Both the position numbers and the translations under genes were made by a program. From Actinoplanes subtropicus (lineage in GTDB: Bacteria > Actinomycetota > Actinomycetes > Mycobacteriales > Micromonosporaceae): a stretch of 64,000 nucleotides of DNA. The notes under the pieces are model-generated. The model was not told the DNA's origin. It did not search any database and was given only the letters and a program-made list of their open reading frames with translations. Position 1 is the stretch's first letter, and every line of letters begins with the position of its first letter. The DNA is taken from positions 248,001-312,000 of the forward strand of contig NZ_JOJL01000027.1 in the NCBI RefSeq assembly GCF_000721705.1. Direction: 5' to 3'. Positions 30,655-38,142 of the stretch are shown here, piece after piece.

Positions 30655-32406
30655 ATGTGGCTCTGGCGGTGGTTCCTGGGACTGTTCCATCACGACAAAC
30701 CCGGTCCGGTGCCGTTGCCCGGGCAGAGCTCGCTGCAGCCCGCCGCCCCGGCCGGGACGACGCTCGCGCAGACGCTGCTGCTGGGGCCCGCCGGGCGCGG
30801 CGGGTACCGGCCGATCGTGCCGGGGCCGGGCGAGCCGTACCTGCGGCGCCTCGACCTCGCGCCGGGCGCCGCGCAACCGTCCGGCCCGCGTACGCCGGTC
30901 GTGTCCTTTGCGCAGTTGACCGACATCCACATCGTCGACGCGCAGTCACCCGCGCGCGTGGAATATCTCGACCGGTTCGCCGGCCCCGGGTCGCTGTTCG
31001 GCGGCTTCGACCGGATCAGCGGGGCGTACCGGCCGCAGGAGATGCTGAGCGTGCAGGTCGCCGACGCGGCCGTACGGGCGGTGAACGAGCTCGTCGGCCC
31101 GGCCTTCGGGCAGCGGCCGGCCTTCGCCGTGGTGACCGGCGACAGCTGCGACAACTGCCAGCACAACGAGCTGCGCTGGTATATCGACGTGCTGGACGGC
31201 GGCCCGGTCCGCCCCGACTCCGGCGACGTGACCAAGTGGGAGGGCGTCGCCGACCTGGTGCACTACGACGTGCACTACTGGCACCCGGACGGCACCCCGC
31301 CCGGCCAGGCCGACGACCAGGCGCGCGCCACGTGGGGCTTCCCGACCGCGCCCGGCCTGCTCGACGCCGCCCGCGCGGAGCTGCCCGCGGCCGGCCTGAA
31401 GATGCCGTGGTACGCCTGCTACGGCAACCACGACGGGCTGATCCAGGGCAACCTCCCCCGGCTGCCCGAGTCGAGCGCGCTGGCCACCGGCGACGACAAG
31501 ATCGTCGAGCTGCCGAACCCGGCCGACCTCGCGAAGGTCCTCGAGGGCTTCCTCCGCGCCGACGCCACGGTTCTCCAGCACGTCGAGGGCGCGGTCGTCC
31601 GCGACATCACCCCGGATCCGGCCCGCCGCCTCGTCTCTCGCAAGGAGACGGTCCAGGAGCACTTCACCACGCACGGCGCCCCGAACGGTCACGGCTTCAC
31701 CGACGCGAACCTCAAGGACGGCACCGCCTACTACGCCTTCGACGCCGGCCCGGTGCGCTGCCTGGCACTGGACACCGTCAACGGCTTCGGCGGCGCGAAC
31801 GGCTCCCTCGACCGCCAGCAGTTCGCCTGGCTCGAGGCGGAGCTGAAGGCCGGCAGCCGCCGCTATCTGGACGAGGCGGGCAAGGCCGTCCGGCAGGACG
31901 TCCCCGACCGGCTCTTCGTGCTGTTCAGCCATCACACCGTGGCCACCATGGACAGCTGGTTCGGGGACGACCGGGTGCTCGGTCACACCGTACGGGATCT
32001 GCTGCTGCGCTATCCGAACGCGATCCTCTGGGTCAACGGCCACACCCACATCAACGGCGTCACCGCGCACACCCGCCCACCCGCCGCGGCGGTCCCCGGT
32101 GGCTTCTACGAGATCGCCACGGCCTCGCTGATCGACTGGCCGCAGCAGGCCCGCCTGGTCGAACTGGCCGACAACCGCGACGGCACCCTCTCGGTCTTCG
32201 CCACCGTCGTCGACACCGCCGCTCCCCCGGCCTGCACCTGGCCCACCACCGAGGTGCTCGGGCTGGCCTCGCTCTCCCGCGAACTGGCCGGCAACGACTG
32301 GCAGTCCCGCGCCCGCCCCACCCCCGGCGTCGACGGCCGGCGCGGCGCCCTCACCGACCGCAATGTGGAGCTGGTGATCCCGGCGCCGTTCCCCCTCGCG
32401 GGCTGA
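30655..32406 (+). CDS. metallophosphoesterase (TIGR03767 type)
   Basis: 583 residues. Calcineurin-like metal motifs occur in order: LTDIHI (about 88), VVTGDSCDN (about 160), CYGNHDG (about 260), SHHT (about 425) and NGHTHINGV (about 463). The length and the Asp/His set match the actinobacterial PPA1498-like family of unknown substrate. The first 15 residues are mildly hydrophobic ([11 protein letters not shown]) and may tether it to the membrane, but a typical cleavage site is lacking. It is divergent from the SGNH gene and shares the short region with the CebR-type box. Confidence 0.88.
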   Translation: MWLWRWFLGLFHHDKPGPVPLPGQSSLQPAAPAGTTLAQTLLLGPAGRGGYRPIVPGPGEPYLRRLDLAPGAAQPSGPRTPVVSFAQLTDIHIVDAQSPARVEYLDRFAGPGSLFGGFDRISGAYRPQEMLSVQVADAAVRAVNELVGPAFGQRPAFAVVTGDSCDNCQHNELRWYIDVLDGGPVRPDSGDVTKWEGVADLVHYDVHYWHPDGTPPGQADDQARATWGFPTAPGLLDAARAELPAAGLKMPWYACYGNHDGLIQGNLPRLPESSALATGDDKIVELPNPADLAKVLEGFLRADATVLQHVEGAVVRDITPDPARRLVSRKETVQEHFTTHGAPNGHGFTDANLKDGTAYYAFDAGPVRCLALDTVNGFGGANGSLDRQQFAWLEAELKAGSRRYLDEAGKAVRQDVPDRLFVLFSHHTVATMDSWFGDDRVLGHTVRDLLLRYPNAILWVNGHTHINGVTAHTRPPAAAVPGGFYEIATASLIDWPQQARLVELADNRDGTLSVFATVVDTAAPPACTWPTTEVLGLASLSRELAGNDWQSRARPTPGVDGRRGALTDRNVELVIPAPFPLAG

Positions 32407-32484
32407 CGCGACGCGGAACTCAGGCCCAACTTCGTCACGTTTAGTGGTTTTATGTTCACGATGCAATAGGTTACGCTGACATAG

Positions 32485-33012
32485 ATGTGGACCGAGATCC
32501 TGCTGCTCTCGCATCTCGCCGCCGGGCCGTTGCACGGCTACGAGCTGCGAAGAGTGGTGCAGGCGTCGACCGGGCACACCTTGTCGAACAACTCCCTCTA
32601 TCCCACCTTGCGGCGGTTCGTCGACGCCGGCGCGGTGATCCGCAACGCGGAGGACCGGGACACGAAGCCACCCCGGCACGTGTATGCGATCACCGCCGTC
32701 GGGCGGGAGATGTTTCACGACATGCTCGCCGACTTCCCCGAGGAACTGGCGCTGAACGATGCGGAGTTCCTGGCCAGAGTGGGCAACTTCAGCTGGCTGC
32801 GGGACGACGAACGGGCCGTCGTGCTGGACACGAGGGAGTGCGCCATCGCCGCGGAACACCTGCGCCTGAGCGCCCTCGCGGCGGGCCAGGCGGATCCGTG
32901 GAGCCGCGCGGTGCTCTACGAGATCGGCCGTCGGTTCACCCAGGAGCGGGCATGGCTGGACGAGTTGCGTTCTGCCGTGCACTCAGACACCGACCCCGGA
33001 GGAAGGTCATGA
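32485..33012 (+). CDS. PadR family transcriptional regulator
   Basis: 175 residues. A winged helix of the PadR type occupies about residues 5-80 ([39 protein letters not shown]), with a helical Vir-like C-terminal dimerisation domain. The P450 start overlaps its stop by 4 bp, so regulator and P450 are co-translated. No Shine-Dalgarno is visible before the ATG and the upstream 78 bp are AT-richer, which would fit a leaderless or short-leader message. PadR proteins usually repress their own operon until a phenolic or other hydrophobic ligand binds. Confidence 0.92.
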   Translation: MWTEILLLSHLAAGPLHGYELRRVVQASTGHTLSNNSLYPTLRRFVDAGAVIRNAEDRDTKPPRHVYAITAVGREMFHDMLADFPEELALNDAEFLARVGNFSWLRDDERAVVLDTRECAIAAEHLRLSALAAGQADPWSRAVLYEIGRRFTQERAWLDELRSAVHSDTDPGGRS

Positions 33013-34229
33013 CCGCTATCGAGAACGCCGCACCCCGCCTGCCGTTCGACCGTGGTAACGCACTGGAGATCGCTCCGCTGTACGCCGAGTTGCGCGGCCG
33101 GGCGCCGGTGACCCGGGTACTGACCCCGGCCGGTGATCCGGCCTGGCTGGTGACCTCGTACGAGCACGTCCGCGAGGTCTTCCGCGACAACCGTTTCGGT
33201 CGCTCGCACCCCGCTCCGGAACAGGCGTCGCGCATTTCGTATGCGGCGTTGCTGGCCGGCCCGAGCGGGAATCACGACACGGAGGAGCGCGAGCACAAGC
33301 GGATGCGCCGGGTGCTCGCCCCCGCGTTCTCCGCGCCGCGCATGCGGGCGCTGGGCGACCACATCAAGACATTGACCGACGGTTGTCTCGACGCCATGCA
33401 GGCGGCACACGACGCGCACCCCGGTGAGCCGGTGGATCTGACCGAACTGCTGGCCTTTCCGTTGCCGGTCCTGGTGATCTGCGAGCTGCTCGGGGTTCCG
33501 TTCGCCGATCGGGCGCATTTCCGCCAGCTGTCCGAACGCATCGCGCTTCTCGACGGCCGCGACGACAGCGAGCGGGCCATGCACGAGTTCATGGCCTACA
33601 TGTCCGGACTGGCCGAGGCGAAACGGCACGATCCGCAGCCGGACGTCATCTCCGACCTGGTCGCCGTGCAGGCGGACGATCCGACGTTCACCAACGAGGA
33701 TCTCGCCCGGCTCGCCGCGGGATTGCTGTTCGCCGGCCACGAGACGACCTCGACCCGGATCGCGCTGGGCACGCTGTTCCTGCTCAGCGACCTGCGCCGC
33801 CGCGACCGGTTCGTGGCCGACCCCGACGGGCAGGTGGACCGGACCGTCGAGGAGTTGCTGCGGCTCTCGGCCACCAGCAACACCGGCGGGCTGCTGCGCT
33901 ACGCCCACCAGGACGTCGAGATCGGCGGAGTCCGCATCGGGCGCGGCGACGCCGTGCTCGTCGCCACCGACGCGGCCAACCGCGACACCTCGGTCTTCAG
34001 CGACCCGGACGAGTTCGATCCCGACCGGTCACCCAATGTCCATGTCGCCTTCGGTCACGGCGCCCACGTGTGCATCGGAGCCAACCTCGCCCGTACCGAA
34101 CTGCGCACCGTGTTCCCCGCGCTGTTCCGCCGATTCCCCGCCATGCGCCTTGCCGTCGGCATCGGCGACATCGCGGTCCGCAGGAACCGACTCGCCGGCG
34201 GAGTCGAGAGCGTGCCGGTCCTGCTGTGA
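33009..34229 (+). CDS. cytochrome P450 monooxygenase
   Basis: 406 residues, typical of soluble bacterial class I P450s. The I-helix oxygen-binding motif is AGHETT (242-247), the K-helix ExxR is E282-R285, and the heme loop is [10 protein letters not shown] with C355 as thiolate ligand. GGAGGAAGG lies just before the ATG. A ferredoxin gene follows at 42 bp and a PadR gene precedes it with a 4-bp overlap. The set is a compact, ligand-regulated oxidation unit. The substrate may be a natural product or an aromatic compound; no biosynthetic genes flank it. Confidence 0.96.
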   Translation: MTAIENAAPRLPFDRGNALEIAPLYAELRGRAPVTRVLTPAGDPAWLVTSYEHVREVFRDNRFGRSHPAPEQASRISYAALLAGPSGNHDTEEREHKRMRRVLAPAFSAPRMRALGDHIKTLTDGCLDAMQAAHDAHPGEPVDLTELLAFPLPVLVICELLGVPFADRAHFRQLSERIALLDGRDDSERAMHEFMAYMSGLAEAKRHDPQPDVISDLVAVQADDPTFTNEDLARLAAGLLFAGHETTSTRIALGTLFLLSDLRRRDRFVADPDGQVDRTVEELLRLSATSNTGGLLRYAHQDVEIGGVRIGRGDAVLVATDAANRDTSVFSDPDEFDPDRSPNVHVAFGHGAHVCIGANLARTELRTVFPALFRRFPAMRLAVGIGDIAVRRNRLAGGVESVPVLL

Positions 34230-34271
34230 CCCGCCCGGGCCGCCGACACCGCGAAGGGAAGGGACGATCAG

Positions 34272-34469
34272 ATGAGGGTCACCATCGACACGGAGAAGTG
34301 TGTTTCCTCCGGCCAGTGCGCCTTGACCGCGCCGGAAGTCTTCAGCCAGCGCGAATCCGACGGCGTCGGCGTCGTCCTGGACGAAGAACCCGCGCCGGAG
34401 CACCACGACCTCGTCCGGCAGAGCGAGATGTACTGCCCGGCCGCGGCAATCCAGCTTCAGGACACCTGA
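34272..34469 (+). CDS. 3Fe-4S ferredoxin, P450 redox partner
   Basis: 65 residues with three cluster cysteines: C10 and C16 in CVSSGQC and C55 in the YCPAA motif. This is the Cx5C...CP pattern of single [3Fe-4S] ferredoxins that serve actinobacterial P450s. It directly follows the P450 gene and should carry electrons from a ferredoxin reductase encoded elsewhere. No reductase gene is in the window. Confidence 0.93.
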   Translation: MRVTIDTEKCVSSGQCALTAPEVFSQRESDGVGVVLDEEPAPEHHDLVRQSEMYCPAAAIQLQDT

Positions 34470-34479
34470 GACAACTGGG

Positions 34480-34920
34480 CTAGCGCGGCGCGGCCGCCGG
34501 CCGGGTGGCCGGCTGGAACTTGAACGAGATGGCCTCCATCAGCGGCTTGCGCTGAGTCTTCTGCACCGCGGCGATGCGCCACTCGCCGTCGCCGTCGCGG
34601 ACGACGGTGTACGTCGCGAGCTTGCCGAGCTTGGCCGACCCGCCCTTGGCGGACTCACCCCGGGTGAGGACCACGGCCGCGCCGGCGCCGTAGCGGCGCA
34701 CTTCGAGGATTTCGACGAGCAGGCGCGTGCCCTTCAGGAAGCTGTCGAACAGCGCCTGATGGGCGCGGCCGATCTCGGCGCCGCCGTGATAGACGGTGCC
34801 GGCGAACGTGACGTCGGTGGCGTCCGCGGTGAAGCAGGCGCCGTAGGCGGCGCCGTCGCCGCGATTCCACGCGTCCTGGCTGCGCTCGATGACGGCGCGG
34901 ATAGCGGTGTCGTCGGTCAT
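34480..34920 (-). CDS. NTF2-like SgcJ/EcaC family protein
   Basis: 146 residues. A cone-shaped NTF2/SnoaL-like fold is indicated by IRAVIERSQDAWNRGDGAAY at the start and the later strand YTVVRDGDGEWRIAAVQKTQ. GGGGAGGA lies 4-5 bp before the ATG at 34920; an in-frame ATG at 34947 would place the start inside the divergent control region. Family members are described as SgcJ/EcaC oxidoreductases or scaffolds near antibiotic genes, but most have no known reaction. It is divergent from a MarR regulator that probably controls it. Confidence 0.8.
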   Translation of the reverse strand: MTDDTAIRAVIERSQDAWNRGDGAAYGACFTADATDVTFAGTVYHGGAEIGRAHQALFDSFLKGTRLLVEILEVRRYGAGAAVVLTRGESAKGGSAKLGKLATYTVVRDGDGEWRIAAVQKTQRKPLMEAISFKFQPATRPAAAPR

Positions 34921-34941
34921 GACATCCTCCCCGTACGGTAT

Positions 34942-34992
34942 CTTCATTGAAGAAGCTTCTGCCTCGAAGATTTCTCTTCTCTGAGGAAGAGA
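34942..34992. promoter_or_regulatory. candidate MarR operators in a divergent promoter
   Basis: Three palindromes lie within 51 bp of AT-rich DNA: CTTCA-T-TGAAG (34942-34952), AGAAGCTTCT (34951-34960), and TCTCTTC-N6-GAAGAGA (34973-34992). They occupy the 91-bp gap between the NTF2-like and MarR genes. MarR proteins bind 15-20 bp palindromes in such positions; that this MarR binds here is inference. Confidence 0.6.
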
Positions 34993-35011
34993 TTAATTTA
35001 CGGAGGATGCC

Positions 35012-35470
35012 GTGTCAATGCCGCCGGACGCCGGCCGGATCTACCGCCGCTACCTCAGCGCCGTGCTGCTGCACGGGCAGGCCGGCGCCAAGGCCTGCGA
35101 CCTGGGCGCCACCGACCTGTACGCGCTCAACATCCTCGAACTGTCCGGCGCGATGACCCCCGGCGAACTCGGCACCCGCACCGGCCTGACGACCGGCCCC
35201 ACCACCCGGCTGATCGACCGCCTCGAGGCGGCCGGCTACGTCAAGCGCAGCCCCGATCCGGGCGACCGCCGCAAGGTGATCGTCGAACCGGTCGGCCGGC
35301 CGGCGGAGCTGGACCGGGTGCTGGCCCCCGCCCGGCAGAAGATCGGCGAGATCCTGGCCGGGTACTCGGCCGAGCAGCTGGAGACGTTGTTCGACTACTT
35401 CACCCGGGCCGCGCAGGCGTACCAGGACGCCGGCGAACACCTTGCCGGCGGCCGGCCCGAGGGCGAGTGA
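35012..35470 (+). CDS. MarR family transcriptional regulator
   Basis: 152 residues from a GTG with GGAGGA 5 bp upstream; an ATG two codons later is possible. The winged helix includes TPGELGTRTGLTTGPTTRLIDRLEAAGYVKR and the wing DPGDRRKVIVEPV. It is divergent from the NTF2-like gene with palindromes between them, the usual arrangement of a MarR repressor and its target. Confidence 0.93.
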   Translation: MSMPPDAGRIYRRYLSAVLLHGQAGAKACDLGATDLYALNILELSGAMTPGELGTRTGLTTGPTTRLIDRLEAAGYVKRSPDPGDRRKVIVEPVGRPAELDRVLAPARQKIGEILAGYSAEQLETLFDYFTRAAQAYQDAGEHLAGGRPEGE

Positions 35471-35630
35471 GGACCCGCGGCTCCTCGCCGCCGGGGCCCC
35501 TTGTGGTCTTGGGCCGGGCGCGCCCGGCGGCCGGAGTCGGGGCCGGTGTCGCACCCAGCGGTCCGGGCACGCCGGGACTCGTCTGTCGCTCGTACGGTCA
35601 AGGCTGCGGGAGCGGAACGCCCAGCGCGAC

Positions 35631-35909
35631 TTACCGCCCGACGGTTTCGGGGGTGGCGGTCAGCCAGATCTCGGCCAGTTCGCCGATCGGGACGCCCAGC
35701 ACCTCGCTGAGGCAGACGACGGTGCCGAAGGCGGGGGTGGGCAGGCGGCCGCCCTCGATCTTGCGCAGGGTCTCGGGCGAGATGCCGGCGGCGAGGGCGA
35801 TCTCGGCCTGGCTGCGGTCGCCCCGCGCGGCCCGCAGCGCGACGCCGAGACGACGGCCGGCGGCGATCTGGTCGGGGCTCAGCGGTGGGCGGTTCACAGG
35901 GAGCAGCAT
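35631..35909 (-). CDS. small XRE-type regulator
   Basis: 92 residues. The HTH_3 domain is at about residues 17-72 (RSQAEIALAAGISPETLRKIEGG). There is no effector domain. It is divergent from the methionine aminopeptidase gene, with 49 bp between them and a short inverted repeat in the gap, so it probably controls that gene. The downstream 160 bp to the MarR stop holds nothing I can identify. Confidence 0.88.
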   Translation of the reverse strand: MLLPVNRPPLSPDQIAAGRRLGVALRAARGDRSQAEIALAAGISPETLRKIEGGRLPTPAFGTVVCLSEVLGVPIGELAEIWLTATPETVGR

Positions 35910-35928
35910 AGGCCCCTTCCGGCGCAGT

Positions 35929-35942
35929 GGTATACCTATACC
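35929..35942. promoter_or_regulatory. inverted repeat between XRE gene and methionine aminopeptidase
   Basis: GGTATA-CC-TATACC, 6-bp arms with a 2-bp centre, 17 bp before the aminopeptidase ATG. TATACC could also contain a -10 element. It is the best candidate operator for the small XRE repressor. Confidence 0.5.
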
Positions 35943-35958
35943 GCTGAGGAGGGGTCAC

Positions 35959-36747
35959 ATGATCGAGCTCAAGGAACCGGACGAGATCGCCCGGATGGCG
36001 GTGACCGGGCGGTTCGTCGGCGAGTTGCTGGCCGAGCTGGCCGGCCTCACCGAGGTCGGGGTCAACCTGATGGACCTCGAACACCACGCCCGCGGCCGGA
36101 TCAAGGAGCGCGGCGCCGAGTCGTCCTACTGGGACTACGCGCCCTCCTTCGGCAACGGCCCGTTCCACAACGTGCTCTGCCTGTCGGTCAACGACGCGGT
36201 GCTGCACGGCCTGCCGCACAGCTACCGGCTGCGCGACGGCGACCTGCTCAGCATCGACATGGCGGTCGCGATCGACGGCTGGGTGGCGGACTCGGCGGTG
36301 TCGGTGATCGCCGGCACGCCCGACCCGGCCGACCTGAAGCTGATCGAGGCCACCGAGGTCGCGCTGGAGGCCGCGATCGAGGCGGCCCAGCCGGGCGCCC
36401 GGATGGGCGATATTTCGGCGGCGATCGGCGGGGTGGCCCGGGAGTACGGCTACCCGGTGAACCTCGAGTTCGGCGGGCACGGCGTCGGGCGCACCATGCA
36501 CGAGTCGCCGCACGTGTCGAACGACGGGCGCGCGGGCCGCGGGATCCGGCTGCAGCCGGGGCTGACGGTCGCGCTGGAGCCGTGGTTCTGCGCCACCACC
36601 GATAAAATCAAGTTCGACAAGGACGGCTGGACGATCCGCTCGGCCGACGGGTCGCGGACGGCCCACTCGGAGCACACGGTCGCCATCACCGAGAAGGGCC
36701 CGCAGGTCCTCACCCGCCGCCCCGGACCGGAAGTTGGGTCGCGCTGA
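35959..36747 (+). CDS. map: type I methionine aminopeptidase
   Basis: 262 residues from an ATG with GAGGAGGGG upstream. All five metal ligands of the family can be placed: Asp in LSIDMAV, Asp in VADSAVSV, His in GGHGVGRTMHE, Glu in ALEPW and Glu in HSEHTVAI. The substrate-positioning His is in AVLHGLP. It removes N-terminal Met from nascent proteins. Isolation from ribosomal genes and pairing with a dedicated XRE regulator suggest an accessory, conditionally expressed copy rather than the housekeeping one. A strong terminator follows. Confidence 0.92.
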   Translation: MIELKEPDEIARMAVTGRFVGELLAELAGLTEVGVNLMDLEHHARGRIKERGAESSYWDYAPSFGNGPFHNVLCLSVNDAVLHGLPHSYRLRDGDLLSIDMAVAIDGWVADSAVSVIAGTPDPADLKLIEATEVALEAAIEAAQPGARMGDISAAIGGVAREYGYPVNLEFGGHGVGRTMHESPHVSNDGRAGRGIRLQPGLTVALEPWFCATTDKIKFDKDGWTIRSADGSRTAHSEHTVAITEKGPQVLTRRPGPEVGSR

Positions 36748-36852
36748 GCGATCCGGTCCCGCTGATTCGACCGTACGTAGCAGGATGAACTCGCGGTACG
36801 GGATGTCGTACAGGTAGCCGTGCGCCGTCAGCGGCATCTACCACGACCGGCA

Positions 36853-36890
36853 CGGGTTCGAGGACGAGACGTTCCCCGTCCTCGAACCCG
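36853..36890. terminator. bidirectional terminator between map and the ethylene-forming enzyme gene
   Basis: A perfect 14-bp stem CGGGTTCGAGGACG/CGTCCTCGAACCCG with a 10-nt loop, in the 246-bp gap between converging genes. Apart from this hairpin I see no feature in the gap. Confidence 0.8.
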
Positions 36891-36993
36891 GCGGCACCCT
36901 ACCGGCCGGTTCGCCGCCCAGCGGTTACCGCTCAACGGAACGAAGTCCCTTCGCGGAACCCGGCCGAGGCCGGCCCGGCGCACCTGACGGCGT

Positions 36994-38025
36994 TCAGTCT
37001 TCCGCCAGGGCGGTGAGCAGGGCGAGGCGGTCCTCGGCCAGGATGCGGCGGGTGGTGATCCGGTCCGGGTAGCAGCGGACGAACATGTTCGTGAAGTGCG
37101 TGCCGTAGTGGATGGTCTCGTCGTTCGCCGGGCCGAACAGCGGGCGTACCGTGCTCACGAAGCTCGGCTCGTGGAAGTAGGCCATCGCGAAGCGCTCCCG
37201 GGTGTTGAGCCGCACCTTGTGCGGCGTCGACAGCAGCAGGCCGCCGGTGAGGAACTGCAGGATGTCGCCGGGAAAGACGGTGAAGACGTCGGGAACGGGC
37301 GCCACGAAGGTCCACGGCTCCTCGTTCTCGTACATACCGGCCGAGCTCTCGCTCGCCAGCCAGTTCCGGTTGCGCTTCTCCCCCTCGACCGGCGGCCGGA
37401 TGTAGAGCCCGCCCACGTCGTCCTGGGCCGCGATGACGAGCATGCCGTAATCGGTGTGTGCGCCGATGCCGCGCGCGGTCTGCTCCGACCGCGCCGGGAA
37501 ACGCAGGACCCGCATGTGGTGCCAGCCGTCGGCGGTGTACCTGGTCAGCGCGTCGATGTCGGGAAGATCCAGCCCCAGCGCCACCAAGCGCAGCAGCCGT
37601 TCGCCGATCGAACCGAGCATGCCCATGAACGCCCGCATGCGCGCCCGGTAGTCGTCGTCCGGCCACGGCACCGGCCCGTGGCAGGGCCACCGCGCCTCCA
37701 CCCGGGCATCGTCGAGCGGGATGTCCGGGCAGACCGTGAAGATCTCCGAGTAGTCGGCCTCTCCCGCCGTCACCTCCTCGCCCGATGCGATGTAGCCGCT
37801 GTAGGTCAGATCGCTGACGTGTTGCGCCTTCACCTCGAGCGGCGCCCGGAAGAAGCGCCAGCTCGCCGCGATCGCCGTTCGCGTCGTCTCCCGCTGCGCG
37901 GGGTCGGCCGCGACCTGGAAGATCCCGTCCGACTGCCAGGCGCGGATCAGGTCGTGCCCCAGATCTACGGTGGCCCGCGTCCTCGCGACCGACGTGGGCA
38001 GATGGAACGTTTGGAGATCAGTCAT
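36994..38025 (-). CDS. efe: ethylene-forming enzyme homologue (2-oxoglutarate/Fe(II) oxygenase)
   Basis: 343 residues against 350 in Pseudomonas syringae EFE, matched from memory nearly end to end, including long shared blocks such as SDLTYSGY, SGEEVTAG, WHHMRVLRFP, GLYIRPPVEGEKRNRNWL and HFTNMF. Iron ligands H190, D192 and H269 are present. The 2-oxoglutarate Arg is R278. The Arg-substrate contacts of P. syringae EFE also have counterparts: E84, R172, Y193 and R317, with F284. EFE converts 2-oxoglutarate to ethylene and CO2, with L-arginine as cofactor/substrate, and also forms succinate with guanidine and P5C. The start MTDLQTF matches the P. syringae start; a longer N-terminus is unlikely. 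It lies 117 bp downstream of an AfsR/SARP gene on the same strand. Confidence 0.9.
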   Translation of the reverse strand: MTDLQTFHLPTSVARTRATVDLGHDLIRAWQSDGIFQVAADPAQRETTRTAIAASWRFFRAPLEVKAQHVSDLTYSGYIASGEEVTAGEADYSEIFTVCPDIPLDDARVEARWPCHGPVPWPDDDYRARMRAFMGMLGSIGERLLRLVALGLDLPDIDALTRYTADGWHHMRVLRFPARSEQTARGIGAHTDYGMLVIAAQDDVGGLYIRPPVEGEKRNRNWLASESSAGMYENEEPWTFVAPVPDVFTVFPGDILQFLTGGLLLSTPHKVRLNTRERFAMAYFHEPSFVSTVRPLFGPANDETIHYGTHFTNMFVRCYPDRITTRRILAEDRLALLTALAED

Positions 38026-38142
38026 CGTACGTACTCCCTGTCCCTGGAATAGCCTGCCCTTGCTACGGCCGGTCTCGGCAACCGGTTCGCGTTTTCTTGA
38101 ATCGACCAAGAAAATGGCACGCCGGCCCGGCGGGTCGTCGAG

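Noticed and set aside
36748..36993. Possible gene fragments in the gap between map and efe (for example a minus-strand frame starting MPLTAHGYLYD at 36837)
   Set aside because: The readable stretch is only about 20-30 residues and has no family match I can defend. The convincing feature there is the terminator hairpin.
36994..38025. Calling the oxygenase an isopenicillin N synthase or generic 2-oxoglutarate oxygenase
   Set aside because: The match to ethylene-forming enzyme extends over the whole length and includes the arginine-binding residues, which generic family members lack.
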